A stretch of DNA of 64,000 nucleotides from Algoriphagus sp. NG3 (GTDB lineage: Bacteria > Bacteroidota > Bacteroidia > Cytophagales > Cyclobacteriaceae), in NCBI RefSeq assembly GCF_034119865.1, contig NZ_CP139421.1:5496501-5560500 (forward strand). The letters run 5' to 3'. The translations under genes were made by a program, and so were the position numbers. Every line of letters starts with the position of its first letter. Position 1 is the stretch's first letter. Below the pieces are notes generated by a model, which was not told the origin of the DNA, ran no database searches, and saw nothing but the letters and a program-made list of their open reading frames with translations. Positions 55,602 through 64,000 of the stretch are shown in pieces.

Positions 55602-56300
55602 TTACAATTCTTCTGCAGTCCAAGTCCCTTCAGATTTATTGGAATGTGTATAGGTTCCGGATATGCTCATGCCTTCAATTATGCCATTATACACATAAGT
55701 GGAATTCTCAGGGTCTTCCCCTTCCCATATGTAGGTTAAATTGTTTCCTTCTAAGCTCCAAGATCCATAAGCTATATAGCAGCCAGGACAATGCATTGGT
55801 AAATCCATTTCATCAAATTTGGTAGTATGATTCTCCAAAAAATCTACCTTGGAATGGATTTCAAAGCTATTGTTTTCAGGATACGAAGTTATCAGTTGCC
55901 ATGAGGTGTTTTCTAAAGAAAGTGTAGAGATTTCTTGGGGATCACTATACACGGTTTCACTTCCATTTGAAGCATATACTCTAAAAAAGTAAGCAGTATT
56001 TGGGGTCAATTCGGATACAGTAACCTCAATCTCATCAGTAGGTATACTAATGAAGTTGTCAGCTATAGTAGGATTCTGGTTTATCCCCCAAACTATTCCT
56101 TGATCTTGAATAGTATGCTTTTCATAGTGCTGTACCTGACCCGTGACTTCTATGGAGGTATAAGTTTTTGGTGCGATTTCATTAGTTGATGTCAAGTTAA
56201 GTGCGGGATTGAAGGGGAGCTCGTCATCGTCATTAGTGCATCTTACAGAGACGAACAGAATGCTTAAAACTAGCAATAGATTGATTACTTTATTGAGCAT
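55602..56300 (-). CDS. Hypothetical lipoprotein with fibronectin-like domain
   Basis: Lipoprotein of 232 aa. The Met at 56300 (MLNKVINLLLVL) gives a signal with FVSVRC as lipobox. The mature N-terminus contains a fibronectin III-like strand series (LTPNTAYFFRVYASNGSETVYS), and the C-terminal part (from about 145) is beta-rich with GTWTAEEL at the end. No family assigned. It lies upstream, on the same strand, beyond the tRNA array. Confidence 0.7.
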   Translation of the reverse strand: MLNKVINLLLVLSILFVSVRCTNDDDELPFNPALNLTSTNEIAPKTYTSIEVTGQVQHYEKHTIQDQGIVWGINQNPTIADNFISIPTDEIEVTVSELTPNTAYFFRVYASNGSETVYSDPQEISTLSLENTSWQLITSYPENNSFEIHSKVDFLENHTTKFDEMDLPMHCPGCYIAYGSWSLEGNNLTYIWEGEDPENSTYVYNGIIEGMSISGTYTHSNKSEGTWTAEEL

Positions 56301-56529
56301 AAGGAGTTGGTTTAAGAGGAAGATTTGCACTAATGATTTCTTAAAAGTTAATCTTCTGGCTGTGATTTTGCAAATATGAGCTATAAAAATGAGATATAAT
56401 TATCTAGTAATGAGTATCATGATAGGTGGTGATCGGCCATGGTCTCTGATAAATTGTGTATCAATTATGTCATTGATTTTCGATAAAATGGATCAATCAC
56501 ATGGGCTGGATTATAAACCCTGAAAATAC

Positions 56530-56558
56530 AAAAAGCCTCACATTTCTGTGAAGCTTTT
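56530..56558 (-). terminator. Array terminator, unit 1
   Basis: AAAAGCTTCACA/TGTGAGGCTTTT stem with GAAA loop on the minus strand, followed by T-rich sequence. Located after the tRNA-like sequence of unit 1, at the distal end of the array. Confidence 0.75.
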
Positions 56559-56562
56559 GAAG

Positions 56563-56637
56563 TGGAGGATAACGGAGTCGAACCGATGACCTTCCCGATT
56601 GCTATCGGGACGCTTTAGCCAGCTGAGCTAATCCGCA
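56563..56637 (-). pseudogene. tRNA-Ala-like sequence, unit 1
   Basis: Shares the D-arm, T-arm and 3' acceptor strand with the tRNA-Ala at 57670, including TTCGACT. The 5' acceptor strand (TGCGGAT) mispairs at two positions, the D-stem has one mismatch, and the anticodon arm is replaced by CCCGAT-AGCA-ATCGGG, one nucleotide longer than normal. Probably not a working tRNA. Its first 10 nt overlap the end of the nuclease frame. Confidence 0.75.
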
Positions 56638-56885
56638 TGTTTTTCGGAAATGATCCATTCAATATATTTCCTGCTCTTCTTCTTTTTGATTTCTAACTCT
56701 CTTTTGAGTGCCGATGTTCGGTCAGGCAGGTTTTCTGAGTATTTCAACATCCAAAATGGTGCTCCTGATTTAGTAGAGGGAGTAGCACCTGAGTTGTGGT
56801 GTTTTAGACGTGAAGCCAAGTTGTCTGTCGATCCTGTATAATACTTGTCAGTTTTGGGAGAAAAAAGGATGTAAATAAAGTACAT
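56628..56885 (-). CDS. GIY-YIG nuclease, unit 1
   Basis: URI-type GIY-YIG endonuclease domain of 85 aa. Start at 56885 ([18 protein letters not shown]) puts the conserved YIL...YTG pair at the N-terminus; the catalytic Arg is in ASRLKHHN and the Glu in RELEIKKKK. The stop is the TAG of tRNA positions 8-10 in the adjoining tRNA-like sequence. Differs from unit 3 at several N-terminal residues. Confidence 0.8.
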   Translation of the reverse strand: MYFIYILFSPKTDKYYTGSTDNLASRLKHHNSGATPSTKSGAPFWMLKYSENLPDRTSALKRELEIKKKKSRKYIEWIISEKHAD

Positions 56886-56898
56886 ACCCTGAAAACAC

Positions 56899-56927
56899 AA
56901 AAAGCCTCACATTTCTGTGAAGCTTTT
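56899..56927 (-). terminator. Array terminator, unit 2
   Basis: Copy of the unit 1 hairpin; it lies between the tRNA-like sequence of unit 2 and the nuclease start of unit 1. Confidence 0.75.
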
Positions 56928-56931
56928 GAAG

Positions 56932-56996
56932 TGGAGGATAACGGAGTCGAACCGATGACCTTCCCGATTGCTATCGGGACGCTTTAGCCAGCTGAG

Positions 56997-57006
<10 letters not shown>
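56932..57006 (-). pseudogene. tRNA-Ala-like sequence, unit 2
   Basis: Same as unit 1, with the CCCGATAGCAATCGGG anticodon-arm replacement. Confidence 0.75.
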
Positions 57007-57296
<290 letters not shown>

Positions 57297-57300
57297 GAAG

Positions 57301-57375
57301 TGGAGGATAACGGAGTCGAACCGATGACCTTCCCGATTGCTATCGGGGCGCTTTAGCCAGCTGAGCTAATCCGCA
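57301..57375 (-). pseudogene. tRNA-Ala-like sequence, unit 3
   Basis: Like units 1 and 2 but with one base change next to the anticodon-arm stem (GCGCCCCGAT instead of GCGTCCCGAT). Confidence 0.75.
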
Positions 57376-57623
57376 TGTTTTTCGGAAATGATCCATTCAA
57401 TATATTTCCTGCTCTTCTTCTTTTTGATTTCTAACTCTCTTTTGAGTGCCGATGTTCGGTCAGGCAGGTTTTCTGAGTATTTCAACATCCAAAATGGTGC
57501 TCCTGATTTAGTAGAGGGAGTAGCACCTGAGTTGTGGTGTTTTAGACGTGAAGCCAAGTTGTCTGTCGATCCTGTATAATACTTGTCTGTTTTAGAAGAA
57601 TAAAGGATGTATACATAGTACAT
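57366..57623 (-). CDS. GIY-YIG nuclease, unit 3
   Basis: Intact 85-aa GIY-YIG domain starting at 57623 ([18 protein letters not shown]), with Arg in ASRLKHHN and Glu in RELEIKKKK. It starts 14 nt after the terminator that follows the genuine tRNA-Ala, so expression would need read-through or a hidden promoter. The stop is formed by the tRNA-like TAG. Confidence 0.8.
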   Translation of the reverse strand: MYYVYILYSSKTDKYYTGSTDNLASRLKHHNSGATPSTKSGAPFWMLKYSENLPDRTSALKRELEIKKKKSRKYIEWIISEKHAD

Positions 57624-57636
57624 ACCCTGAAAATAC

Positions 57637-57665
57637 AAAAAGCCTCACATTTCTGTGAAGCTTTT
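57637..57665 (-). terminator. Terminator after tRNA-Ala
   Basis: Hairpin AAAAGCTTCACA-GAAA-TGTGAGGCTTTT with T-rich flank, 5 nt after the tRNA 3' end; the parent of the array terminators. Confidence 0.8.
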
Positions 57666-57669
57666 GAAG

Positions 57670-57743
<74 letters not shown>

Positions 57744-57792
57744 TTTTGGGTTTGCAAATATAGACTTAGGTTTTTGCTGTGCAAAGAAAATT

Positions 57793-58413
57793 TTACTCAG
57801 TTGCGTAATTTATTCGTGTCATGATGCTGCGGCCTAGGGTGACTTCATCGGTAAATTCCAATTCTCCGCCTACAGGAATGCCTCTTGCGATCGAACTTAC
57901 ACGTACACCTTTTTCCTTAAGTTTTTTTGCCAGATAGAAAGAAGTAGTATCTCCTTCCATGGTAGCACTCAGTGCCAAAATAACTTCCTGTATAGGTTCT
58001 TTTTGCGCAGCCGCTTCAACTCGCACAAGCAAGGACTCGATTTTCAATTCTTCCGGCCCTATCCCCTGTATAGGAGAAATCACACCACCAAGTACATGGT
58101 ACTTTCCCTGAAACTGATTGGTGTTCTCTATCGCCAGTACATCACGAATGTCCTCCACCACACAGATTATAGTCCCCTCACGTCGGTGACTAATACAAAT
58201 GCTGCATTCCTCATCATCAGAAATATTATGGCAGGTTTTGCAATACCGGATCTCAGTACGCATACGGGTGATGGCCAAAGCCAATGCTTCCGTATTGGCC
58301 TCGTGTTGCTTTAGAAGATGCAGGGCAAGTCTAAGCGCTGTTTTTTTGCCGATACCAGGAAGTCTGGATATCTCGGTGACAGCATCTTCTATCAGTTTGG
58401 AAGGAAAATTCAA
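57793..58413 (-). CDS. recR: Recombination mediator RecR
   Basis: DNA repair protein of 206 aa acting with RecF/RecO to load RecA. An N-terminal helix-hairpin-helix (ISRLPGIGKKTALRLALHLL), a four-Cys zinc finger (CKTCHNISDDEECSIC) and the Toprim domain with CVVEDIRDVLAIE and the acidic residues typical of RecR are present. Length is normal. It is followed on its promoter side by clpS at a 12-nt gap. Confidence 0.96.
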   Translation of the reverse strand: MNFPSKLIEDAVTEISRLPGIGKKTALRLALHLLKQHEANTEALALAITRMRTEIRYCKTCHNISDDEECSICISHRREGTIICVVEDIRDVLAIENTNQFQGKYHVLGGVISPIQGIGPEELKIESLLVRVEAAAQKEPIQEVILALSATMEGDTTSFYLAKKLKEKGVRVSSIARGIPVGGELEFTDEVTLGRSIMTRINYATE

Positions 58414-58425
58414 TTCTGGATGGAT

Positions 58426-58719
58426 TTAAACGATTGCGGCTTGGATTCCGGCATCTAATATAGCTTCACACATAGGTTTTAGCTCTGTCATGCTGCCTTT
58501 TTTTACCGCACATTTTCCTCTATAATGAATAGTGATGGTACACTGCTCTGCCTGCTCGATGCTATGCTTGCAGACTTTCATGAGAATCTTGATCACATGG
58601 TCAAACGTATTGTACTCATCATTGTACACGATCAGGTCGTTGGATTCAATATCTATCAAATCCTCCACCAGAACTTCTGATTCTTCTATATACGGAAGTG
58701 GTTCGTTTGAATGATTCAT
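58426..58719 (-). CDS. clpS: ATP-dependent Clp protease adaptor ClpS
   Basis: N-end rule adaptor of 97 aa that delivers substrates to ClpAP. The core has the substrate-pocket motif LIVYNDEYNTFDHV with the conserved N-D pair, followed by KHSIEQAEQC and HYRGKCAVKKG. The N-terminus is a flexible acidic extension. The divergent symporter gene begins about 53 nt away. Confidence 0.94.
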   Translation of the reverse strand: MNHSNEPLPYIEESEVLVEDLIDIESNDLIVYNDEYNTFDHVIKILMKVCKHSIEQAEQCTITIHYRGKCAVKKGSMTELKPMCEAILDAGIQAAIV

Positions 58720-58772
58720 TTTGCAAAATTAAGAATATTGGACAACTTAGCGAACCCACTTCAATACGATTT

Positions 58773-60215
58773 ATGAATTCCCAATTAGTCCTACTGGTAA
58801 TCTGTTGTTATTTTTTACTGCTGTTTCTGATTTCCTGGCTTACTTCCCGCAAAGTTTCTGCCGAAACTTTCTTCACCGGAGACCGACAATCACCTTGGTT
58901 TTTAGTGGCATTCGGGATGATAGGAGCATCTCTCTCGGGAGTTACGTTTATTTCGGTGCCAGGCGAAGTAGGTAATAGTAACTTCTTTTACTTTCAGGTT
59001 GTTTTGGGTTATACGTTGGGCTATTTCACTATAGCAAAGGTCTTGTTGCCACTTTATTACCGGCTTAACCTCGTCTCTATTTATTCTTATCTAGATGATC
59101 GGTTTGGTTTTTGGTCTTATAAGACCGGGGCATTTTTCTTTATTCTGTCGAGAACGTTGGGATCTTCAATCCGGGTGTTTTTAGTGGCAAGCGTACTTCA
59201 GTTGATACTTTTTGATTCTTTGGGGATTCCGTTTTGGGTGTCGGTGTTGATTACGGTCGGTTTAATCTGGCTTTATACTCATCGTGGAGGTATCAAGACG
59301 GTGGTGTGGACAGATACGCTACAGACATTTTTTATGCTGGCAGCAGTAGTGGTATGTGTAATTATGGTCGGCAACGAATTGAACTTTGACGGAGTGAGTG
59401 ATTATTTCAAAGCCGTTTCTGATGATCCCCGGTCCCGAATTTTCAACTGGGACTGGAAAGCCGGCACGAATTTCTTCAAGCAGTTTGTTTCCGGGGCATT
59501 CATTACCATCGTGATGACCGGCCTTGACCAGGATATGATGCAGAAGAATCTGACGTGTAAAAATATCGGGGATGCTCAGAAGAACATGTTCTGGTTTACT
59601 ACAATTTTGGTATTTGTAAATTTACTTTTCCTGGCTTTGGGCGTTTTGCTTTACCTCTATTCGGAGACTCAGGGGGTTCAGCTTCCATCAAAGACAGATG
59701 AGCTTTTTCCATTGCTAGCTACACAATATTTTTCTCCATTTGCGGGAATTATCTTTGTGCTGGGAATTACTGCTGCGGCTTATTCCAGCGCAGATTCTAC
59801 ACTCACAGCGTTGACTACTTCATTTTGTGTTGATTTTCTGGAAATTGAGAAAAGATATCCAGCTGAAAAACGGGTCTCTGTACGTAAAAAAGTACACCTA
59901 ATCTTCACCTTTGTGATGTTCCTGGTGATCCTTGCTTTCTACTGGATCAATGACCAAAGTGTGATCAATTCTGTATTCGTGATTGCTGGCTATACCTATG
60001 GCCCTCTGCTTGGACTGTATTCTTTTGGACTATTTACGAAGTGGAAGGTCAAAGACAAATTCGTTCCTTACCTCGCTGTATTTGCCCCGGCACTGACGTT
60101 TTTGATTGCCTCCAATTCAGAAGAACTGTTTTGGGGCTATAAATTCGGTTTTGAAGCCTTGATCTTGAACGGGCTGATTATGTTCGTTGGGTTGTATTTG
60201 TTGAGGAGGAAATGA
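58773..60215 (+). CDS. Sodium:solute symporter (SSS family)
   Basis: Polytopic transporter of 480 aa with about 13 helices. The SSS signature lies in AETFFTGDRQSPWFLVAFGMIGASLSG (core: FFTGDRQSPW) and the sodium-site helix AAAYSSADSTLTALTTSF. I start at the Met at 58773 (MNSQLVLLVIC), since the longer frame to 58698 overlaps the divergent clpS. Substrate unknown. Confidence 0.9.
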   Translation: MNSQLVLLVICCYFLLLFLISWLTSRKVSAETFFTGDRQSPWFLVAFGMIGASLSGVTFISVPGEVGNSNFFYFQVVLGYTLGYFTIAKVLLPLYYRLNLVSIYSYLDDRFGFWSYKTGAFFFILSRTLGSSIRVFLVASVLQLILFDSLGIPFWVSVLITVGLIWLYTHRGGIKTVVWTDTLQTFFMLAAVVVCVIMVGNELNFDGVSDYFKAVSDDPRSRIFNWDWKAGTNFFKQFVSGAFITIVMTGLDQDMMQKNLTCKNIGDAQKNMFWFTTILVFVNLLFLALGVLLYLYSETQGVQLPSKTDELFPLLATQYFSPFAGIIFVLGITAAAYSSADSTLTALTTSFCVDFLEIEKRYPAEKRVSVRKKVHLIFTFVMFLVILAFYWINDQSVINSVFVIAGYTYGPLLGLYSFGLFTKWKVKDKFVPYLAVFAPALTFLIASNSEELFWGYKFGFEALILNGLIMFVGLYLLRRK

Positions 60216-60583
60216 TTTTTACCATACGTTCCTACGGAACGATCAGATGCATTTCCGATTGATATTGCTACCAACCATACGTTCCTATGGAACGATGTAT
60301 TGATTAACTTATGTGTCATTATTATCGATTACTCATTCTACGGTACGACCCTTCGTAATTCTTATCCAAAATGTCCCAATCAAGCATTATGACGAAAAAC
60401 TGATTATCCCATTTGTCAATTCCTCTGATCATACTCCTACGGAATCACTCATTGAGCCTAGGCTGATTTCACATTTTGGTCCCATCAGGACAATTGGTCG
60501 GTAGATATTAATGGCGATTCGAGGAATAGCGTTCCAGCGGAACGCTTGGTGGCTTTCTTAATGTAGTTGTAACCGTCGATTTG
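60216..60583. repeat. Palindromic repeat cluster
   Basis: Three hairpins of the CGTTCC-NNN-GGAACG type: 60227-60241, 60280-60294 and 60529-60545 (the last with 7-bp arms). The first two share ACCATACGTTCCTA. Between them lie decayed copies; no gene is visible. The architecture matches 38782-38794. Confidence 0.6.
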
Positions 60584-60922
60584 TCAAAGTGCCAATTCCA
60601 CAACGGGGCTCCAGAAGACTTTGTCAAAATCCTGGACTTTGTCTTTTACCACTTTAATGCCTTCTTTTTCCAGTAATTCCTGCATTTCCGTAGGGGTGGA
60701 GAAATGCCCTTTTCCTGTCAATAATCCTTGACTGTTTACCACACGATGGGCAGGTACATCATCCATGGTATGTGCGGCATTCATGGCATAGCCCACCATT
60801 CTGGCACCACTTTTTATTCCTAGATAATGCGCAATAGCACCATAATTTGTGACTCTGCCGCTGGGTATCAAGCGTACGACCTGGTACACCAAGTCAAAAT
60901 AATTAGGCTTTTCGGGTTTCAT
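60584..60922 (-). CDS. MGMT-fold alkyltransferase-like protein
   Basis: DNA-binding domain protein of 112 aa, related to the C-terminal domain of O6-alkylguanine methyltransferase. The active-site PCHRV motif is PAHRV (VPAHRVVNSQG), so the alkyl-accepting Cys is replaced by Ala and it should be an alkyltransferase-like (ATL) damage sensor. Its helix-turn-helix IPSGRVTNYGAIA is intact. It overlaps the upstream MscS gene by 20 nt. Confidence 0.88.
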   Translation of the reverse strand: MKPEKPNYFDLVYQVVRLIPSGRVTNYGAIAHYLGIKSGARMVGYAMNAAHTMDDVPAHRVVNSQGLLTGKGHFSTPTEMQELLEKEGIKVVKDKVQDFDKVFWSPVVELAL

Positions 60923-61796
60923 TGGACCAGTTGATTAAAGTTTGGTTGATGGCTTTTTTGACATTCTTTTCCACGGTTTTTTCTCCTGATTTGATCGGGA
61001 ATTGGTAGCGGATTATAAGGCTTTCAGGCTTTCTTTCCAGTACATTGAGTTGTGCTCCATCCACATATACATAGTCTGAAAATGAAGCTAAGGATTCGTT
61101 TAGTGTCTTTTCTAAATCGTTTAGCTGGATCGCGGTGTGGAATGGGATTTCAGAATCCAGGATTACCTGATGTGAATTGTTTTTAGAATAATTCACCACT
61201 TCGGAAGTAAGTACTAACGTATTTGGTACGATGACAATCTCTCCCGTTTCTGTTTTAAGCAGCATGTTGATCAAGGTAATGTCCCGGATAAAACCAACAT
61301 TTTTCCCTATCAAGATCTTATCACCGATCTCCAATTGGTCTGAAAACATGATGATCAGCCCATTTACTATGTTGGTGATGTAATCTTTGGTGAGAAGAGC
61401 TATAGCTGCCGCCACTATGGTGATGCTGGTCAGGAACTTTAATGGTTCGACTCCAAAGAGTAGAATTAATGAGATCAGCACAATGATCATGTTGAACAAA
61501 GTCGCAAGACGATCTATCCCTACGATAAAATTTGGCTGTACCCTGGAGTCCTCGGTTCTTTTCAGGTAAAACTGGAGTGTAATTATCCGAGCCAGGGAAA
61601 TGATCAGGTTTCCACTGATAAGGAAGATAAGTGCACGTATGCTATTATTTAGGATAGAGAATCCTTCTAAAAAGGGTGAAATCCAGGTTTTTGATTCAAA
61701 TACCACAATCAAAATCAATAGTAATATCAGCTTTAAGAAGAAATTTCTCCGGCGTCGGTTTTCCTGGTTCTTTATGATGCTTTTAAGTTGATTCAT
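60903..61796 (-). CDS. MscS-family mechanosensitive channel
   Basis: Membrane protein of 297 aa. Four hydrophobic helices span residues 15-150, the pore-lining helix contains TSITIVAAAIALLTKDYI, and the cytoplasmic beta domain starts LEIGDKILIGKNVGFIRDITLINMLLKTETGE. Protects against osmotic downshock. It is the first gene of a pair with the ATL gene. Confidence 0.9.
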   Translation of the reverse strand: MNQLKSIIKNQENRRRRNFFLKLILLLILIVVFESKTWISPFLEGFSILNNSIRALIFLISGNLIISLARIITLQFYLKRTEDSRVQPNFIVGIDRLATLFNMIIVLISLILLFGVEPLKFLTSITIVAAAIALLTKDYITNIVNGLIIMFSDQLEIGDKILIGKNVGFIRDITLINMLLKTETGEIVIVPNTLVLTSEVVNYSKNNSHQVILDSEIPFHTAIQLNDLEKTLNESLASFSDYVYVDGAQLNVLERKPESLIIRYQFPIKSGEKTVEKNVKKAINQTLINWSNETRKA

Positions 61797-61855
61797 GTCG
61801 ATTTTGAAAAATTAAGGCTAATTTTAACAAATATCAGAAAGAATTTCGGAGTAGT

Positions 61856-62533
61856 ATGAGCAGAAATATTATAATCACAGGCGCAGGAGGGAATTTAGGT
61901 TCAGCAGTTGTTGAGAAGTTCAAGCGTGAAGGATATCACATCATCGCATTGCTTCATCCTGGCAAAAACCTAGAAGTAGAAGAGGCTGATGATTCCTATG
62001 AAGTGGACGTGGCGGACGAAGAGGCCGTGGCAGAGTTTATCAAAGAGTATCATTTGCAATATGGGGAAGTAGATGCAATGGCCTTTTTGGTCGGCGGATT
62101 TGCGATGGGAGGGATAGCCGAAACCAGGCAGGAGGATTTAGAAAAAATGTTCACTTTGAATTTCTTTTCAGCTTTCCATTTGGTAAAGGGCTTTTTGCCA
62201 ATCATGAAAAAACAAGATAAAGGAACTTTCCTCTTTGTAGGGGCTAGACCGGCACTTCAAAATGAAGATGCCCGTGATGCATTGGCATACGCCTTGAGTA
62301 AGAAAATGGTGATTTCATTGGCTGAAATCGTAGGTGAAGAAACGAAAAACACCCCAATCAGATCCCATGTCTTTGTGCCGAGTATCATCGATACTCCACC
62401 TAACCGGGACGCTATGCCGGATGCTGACTTCAGCAAATGGGTAAGGCCAGATGAAATTGCCGAAGCCATGCACTATGCTGTGAATACCCATTCGCTGCAA
62501 AACATGACGTTCAAATTGTATGGTGAAGTTTAA
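61856..62533 (+). CDS. SDR family oxidoreductase
   Basis: Short-chain dehydrogenase of 225 aa. The cofactor motif is ITGAGGNLGSA, the catalytic Tyr-Lys pair is in YALSKKMV, and FVGARPAL carries the SDR strand. Length is short but typical of classical SDRs of this group. Substrate unknown. The next gene (62544) follows within 11 nt. Confidence 0.9.
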   Translation: MSRNIIITGAGGNLGSAVVEKFKREGYHIIALLHPGKNLEVEEADDSYEVDVADEEAVAEFIKEYHLQYGEVDAMAFLVGGFAMGGIAETRQEDLEKMFTLNFFSAFHLVKGFLPIMKKQDKGTFLFVGARPALQNEDARDALAYALSKKMVISLAEIVGEETKNTPIRSHVFVPSIIDTPPNRDAMPDADFSKWVRPDEIAEAMHYAVNTHSLQNMTFKLYGEV

Positions 62534-62543
62534 ATTGCATTAC

Positions 62544-63002
62544 ATGAAATTCAAATCTGTACTATTTCTGTTTTTGTTCTTTTTCCTGACAGTTCAGGCC
62601 TTTTCCCAGTCTGACGAGGAGGAGGTTAAGGCCGTGATAGAATCCCTATTTGATGCAATGCGTGCGAAAAATCCGGATCAGATAGCGGCTGTTTTTGCAG
62701 AAGATGCCATCATGCAGACTATTGAGTCCACAGGGGAAACTGGGGTGGTGAAAGCGGGTTCAGTAGCTGATTTTGTCAAAGGAATCAGCAGTCTTCCTGA
62801 GGATGCCATCCTGGATGAAAAAATCACAGATTATCAGATTACTGTTGACGGTCCTATGGCAGCTGCCTGGACTCCTTATCAGTTTTATTTCAATGACAAA
62901 TTCAGCCATTGTGGCGTGAATTCCTTTCAATTGGTAAAAATGGCCTCAGGCTGGAAAATTGTTTACATCATCGACACGCGCCGGAAAGAGGGCTGCACTT
63001 GA
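62544..63002 (+). CDS. NTF2-like exported protein
   Basis: Exported protein of 152 aa; signal peptide to about residue 22 (AFSQSD). The start at 62544 is chosen because it gives this signal; the longer frame overlaps the SDR gene. The mature part has an NTF2/SnoaL-like pattern (VIESLFDAMRAKNPDQIAAVFAEDA and a final WKIVYIID). Function unknown. Confidence 0.82.
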   Translation: MKFKSVLFLFLFFFLTVQAFSQSDEEEVKAVIESLFDAMRAKNPDQIAAVFAEDAIMQTIESTGETGVVKAGSVADFVKGISSLPEDAILDEKITDYQITVDGPMAAAWTPYQFYFNDKFSHCGVNSFQLVKMASGWKIVYIIDTRRKEGCT

Positions 63003-63008
63003 TTAATT

Positions 63009-63464
63009 ATGAATACGTTTAAAGAAAAAATCTATCAGACTGCAATAGCGCAGGTGAAAGACAAAATCAACTTGCTCAAGGCTGAGAGAAATGCCATTAA
63101 TGAGGGCATTCTTGAGGATACCAAAAGCAGTGCAGGGGACAAGTTTGAGACAGGAAGAGAGACTATGTCCCGTGACCTGATGACTCTGGAAAACCAGTTA
63201 AAGCAGGCAAATTTTGAATATGACGAACTATGCCGATTCCAGGCTATTAAAGAGCCTTCTGCATCAGTGCAAGAAGGAAGTCTTGTTCAGTTAGGGACTG
63301 ATAAATATTTGATCTCAGTCAGCCTAGGGCAAATAACCGTGGATGGTCAAAAGCTCTTTATGCTAAGTAAAAATTCTCCTCTTGGCGAAATACTGATAGG
63401 TAAGAAGAGAAATGAACAGGTGGAATTTCGCGGGAAAACAATCATGATCAGTGAATTGAATTAA
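63009..63464 (+). CDS. GreA/GreB-like domain protein
   Basis: Protein of 151 aa. An N-terminal charged coiled coil (about residues 1-75) is followed by an FKBP-like domain (VQEGSLVQLGTDKYLISVS and NSPLGEILIGKKRNEQVEFRG) as in transcript-cleavage factors. The acidic tip residues of true GreA are not evident, so it may be a regulator rather than a cleavage factor. It has been mislabelled in some genomes as a fatty-acid synthase component. Confidence 0.7.
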   Translation: MNTFKEKIYQTAIAQVKDKINLLKAERNAINEGILEDTKSSAGDKFETGRETMSRDLMTLENQLKQANFEYDELCRFQAIKEPSASVQEGSLVQLGTDKYLISVSLGQITVDGQKLFMLSKNSPLGEILIGKKRNEQVEFRGKTIMISELN

Positions 63465-63880
63465 TTTCTAGGAACAAAACTCATCAGTTCGGTGCTCCCA
63501 TCGAGGAGAATGAGTTTCTCCCTTGATATTTTCAAATCACCTACTTTGTTCAAAGCTGTAATAAAATCCTCCTCAGCTGACCCAGGGCACATCTTTTTGG
63601 TGATTGCTCCTGGGTCAAGTTTGATCCCGGATTCTTCCAGGCTGAAGTTTCCAGAGAAATTATTGCAACCAGAATACCCTGAAAGTTTACCGCCTTCCAG
63701 AAAATGCAAAGTAGGAATGCCGGCAGTGTATTGATTCATGTCCAGTCCCTTACCCATGAGAGATGAAAGTTCCCAGGATTTGCTAGTCAGGATCTTTAGG
63801 GGATTGGAAGTCTTGGTGGAGCTGCAGCCCATAAGGATAAAAACTATAAGTGCTACAGAAAAGGTTAGGGTTGATTTCAT
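63461..63880 (-). CDS. META domain lipoprotein (HslJ-like)
   Basis: Lipoprotein of 139 aa; LIVFILMGCSS gives the lipobox. The META domain has SWELSSLMGK, LSGYSGCNNFSGNF and MCPGSAEEDFITALNKV, as in HslJ-type envelope proteins. It overlaps the convergent GreA-like gene by 4 nt. The remaining 120 bp to the window edge show no assignable gene. Confidence 0.9.
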   Translation of the reverse strand: MKSTLTFSVALIVFILMGCSSTKTSNPLKILTSKSWELSSLMGKGLDMNQYTAGIPTLHFLEGGKLSGYSGCNNFSGNFSLEESGIKLDPGAITKKMCPGSAEEDFITALNKVGDLKISREKLILLDGSTELMSFVPRN

Positions 63881-64000
63881 ATTATTCCAGGATTATCTCT
63901 CGTTAATTTAAGGAAATGGGCTCCATATTCAATTTTGTTTTACAATAAATTACTTTAGAATTCTTTGTAGATGTGAGATTTGGAGCGAATTATTGCGGTA

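Overview
The window is a chromosomal segment of a Bacteroidota bacterium, most likely order Cytophagales and close to Algoriphagus/Cyclobacteriaceae (the genus is inferred from gene content and protein style, not proven). The reasons are a PorW/SprE type IX secretion lipoprotein, a protein with a C-terminal type IX sorting domain, many exported proteins and lipoproteins, an ATP synthase operon that stops at atpG without atpD/atpC, moderate GC content and few Shine-Dalgarno sequences. It is mostly housekeeping DNA without a large island; the accessory content is small and repeat-like.

Layout. 1-4.9 kb (minus): porW/sprE followed 3 nt later by a class A penicillin-binding protein that runs off the left edge. 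5.0-10.8 kb (plus): atpZ-like, a small membrane protein, atpB, E, F, H, A, G, with a hairpin plus T-tract between atpE and atpF and a terminator after atpG. 10.8-14.4 kb: accessory patch with an AAA ATPase preceded by an iteron-like palindrome, a palindrome-rich repeat island, a HEPN-like gene with a probable 3' frameshift, and a GDSL hydrolase. 14.4-25.5 kb: UbiA-like membrane protein, acyl-CoA dehydrogenase, methyltransferase, AraC regulator, DUF983 protein, ceramidase-like protein, purM, hemH, DUF4168 protein, and a universal stress protein with a cation/proton antiporter. 25.7-31.4 kb: two adjacent exported M14 peptidase homologues (the first lacks the catalytic residues) and an NfeD/flotillin pair. 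31.5-42.8 kb: a MITE-like sequence, TspO-like protein and lipocalin, a mercuric-reductase-like flavoprotein, an S9 peptidase, an amidohydrolase and a type IX-secreted FG-GAP protein. 42.9-47.5 kb: murF, a PIN toxin-antitoxin pair, DUF2461 protein, Cof-type phosphatase and small envelope proteins. 47.9-55.5 kb: a LytS/LytR-type two-component pair followed by small exported proteins, a beta-helix lipoprotein and a beta-propeller protein. 55.6-57.7 kb: a lipoprotein and then the most unusual locus. 57.8-64 kb: recR, clpS, a sodium:solute symporter, a palindrome island, an alkyltransferase-like protein with an MscS channel, an SDR, an NTF2-like protein, a GreA-like protein and a META-domain lipoprotein.

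The standout is at 56518-57743. A tRNA-Ala(GGC) gene is followed by three exact-length 369-bp tandem units. Each unit holds a terminator, a small GIY-YIG endonuclease ORF and a tRNA-Ala-like sequence whose anticodon arm has been replaced by a CCCGAT/ATCGGG palindrome. The ORF ends on the TAG formed by tRNA positions 8-10. This looks like a compact tRNA-associated selfish element amplified in tandem. Other points worth checking are the M14 pseudoenzyme pair, a 38-nt leader box shared by unlinked genes, and several families of dispersed palindromic repeats.
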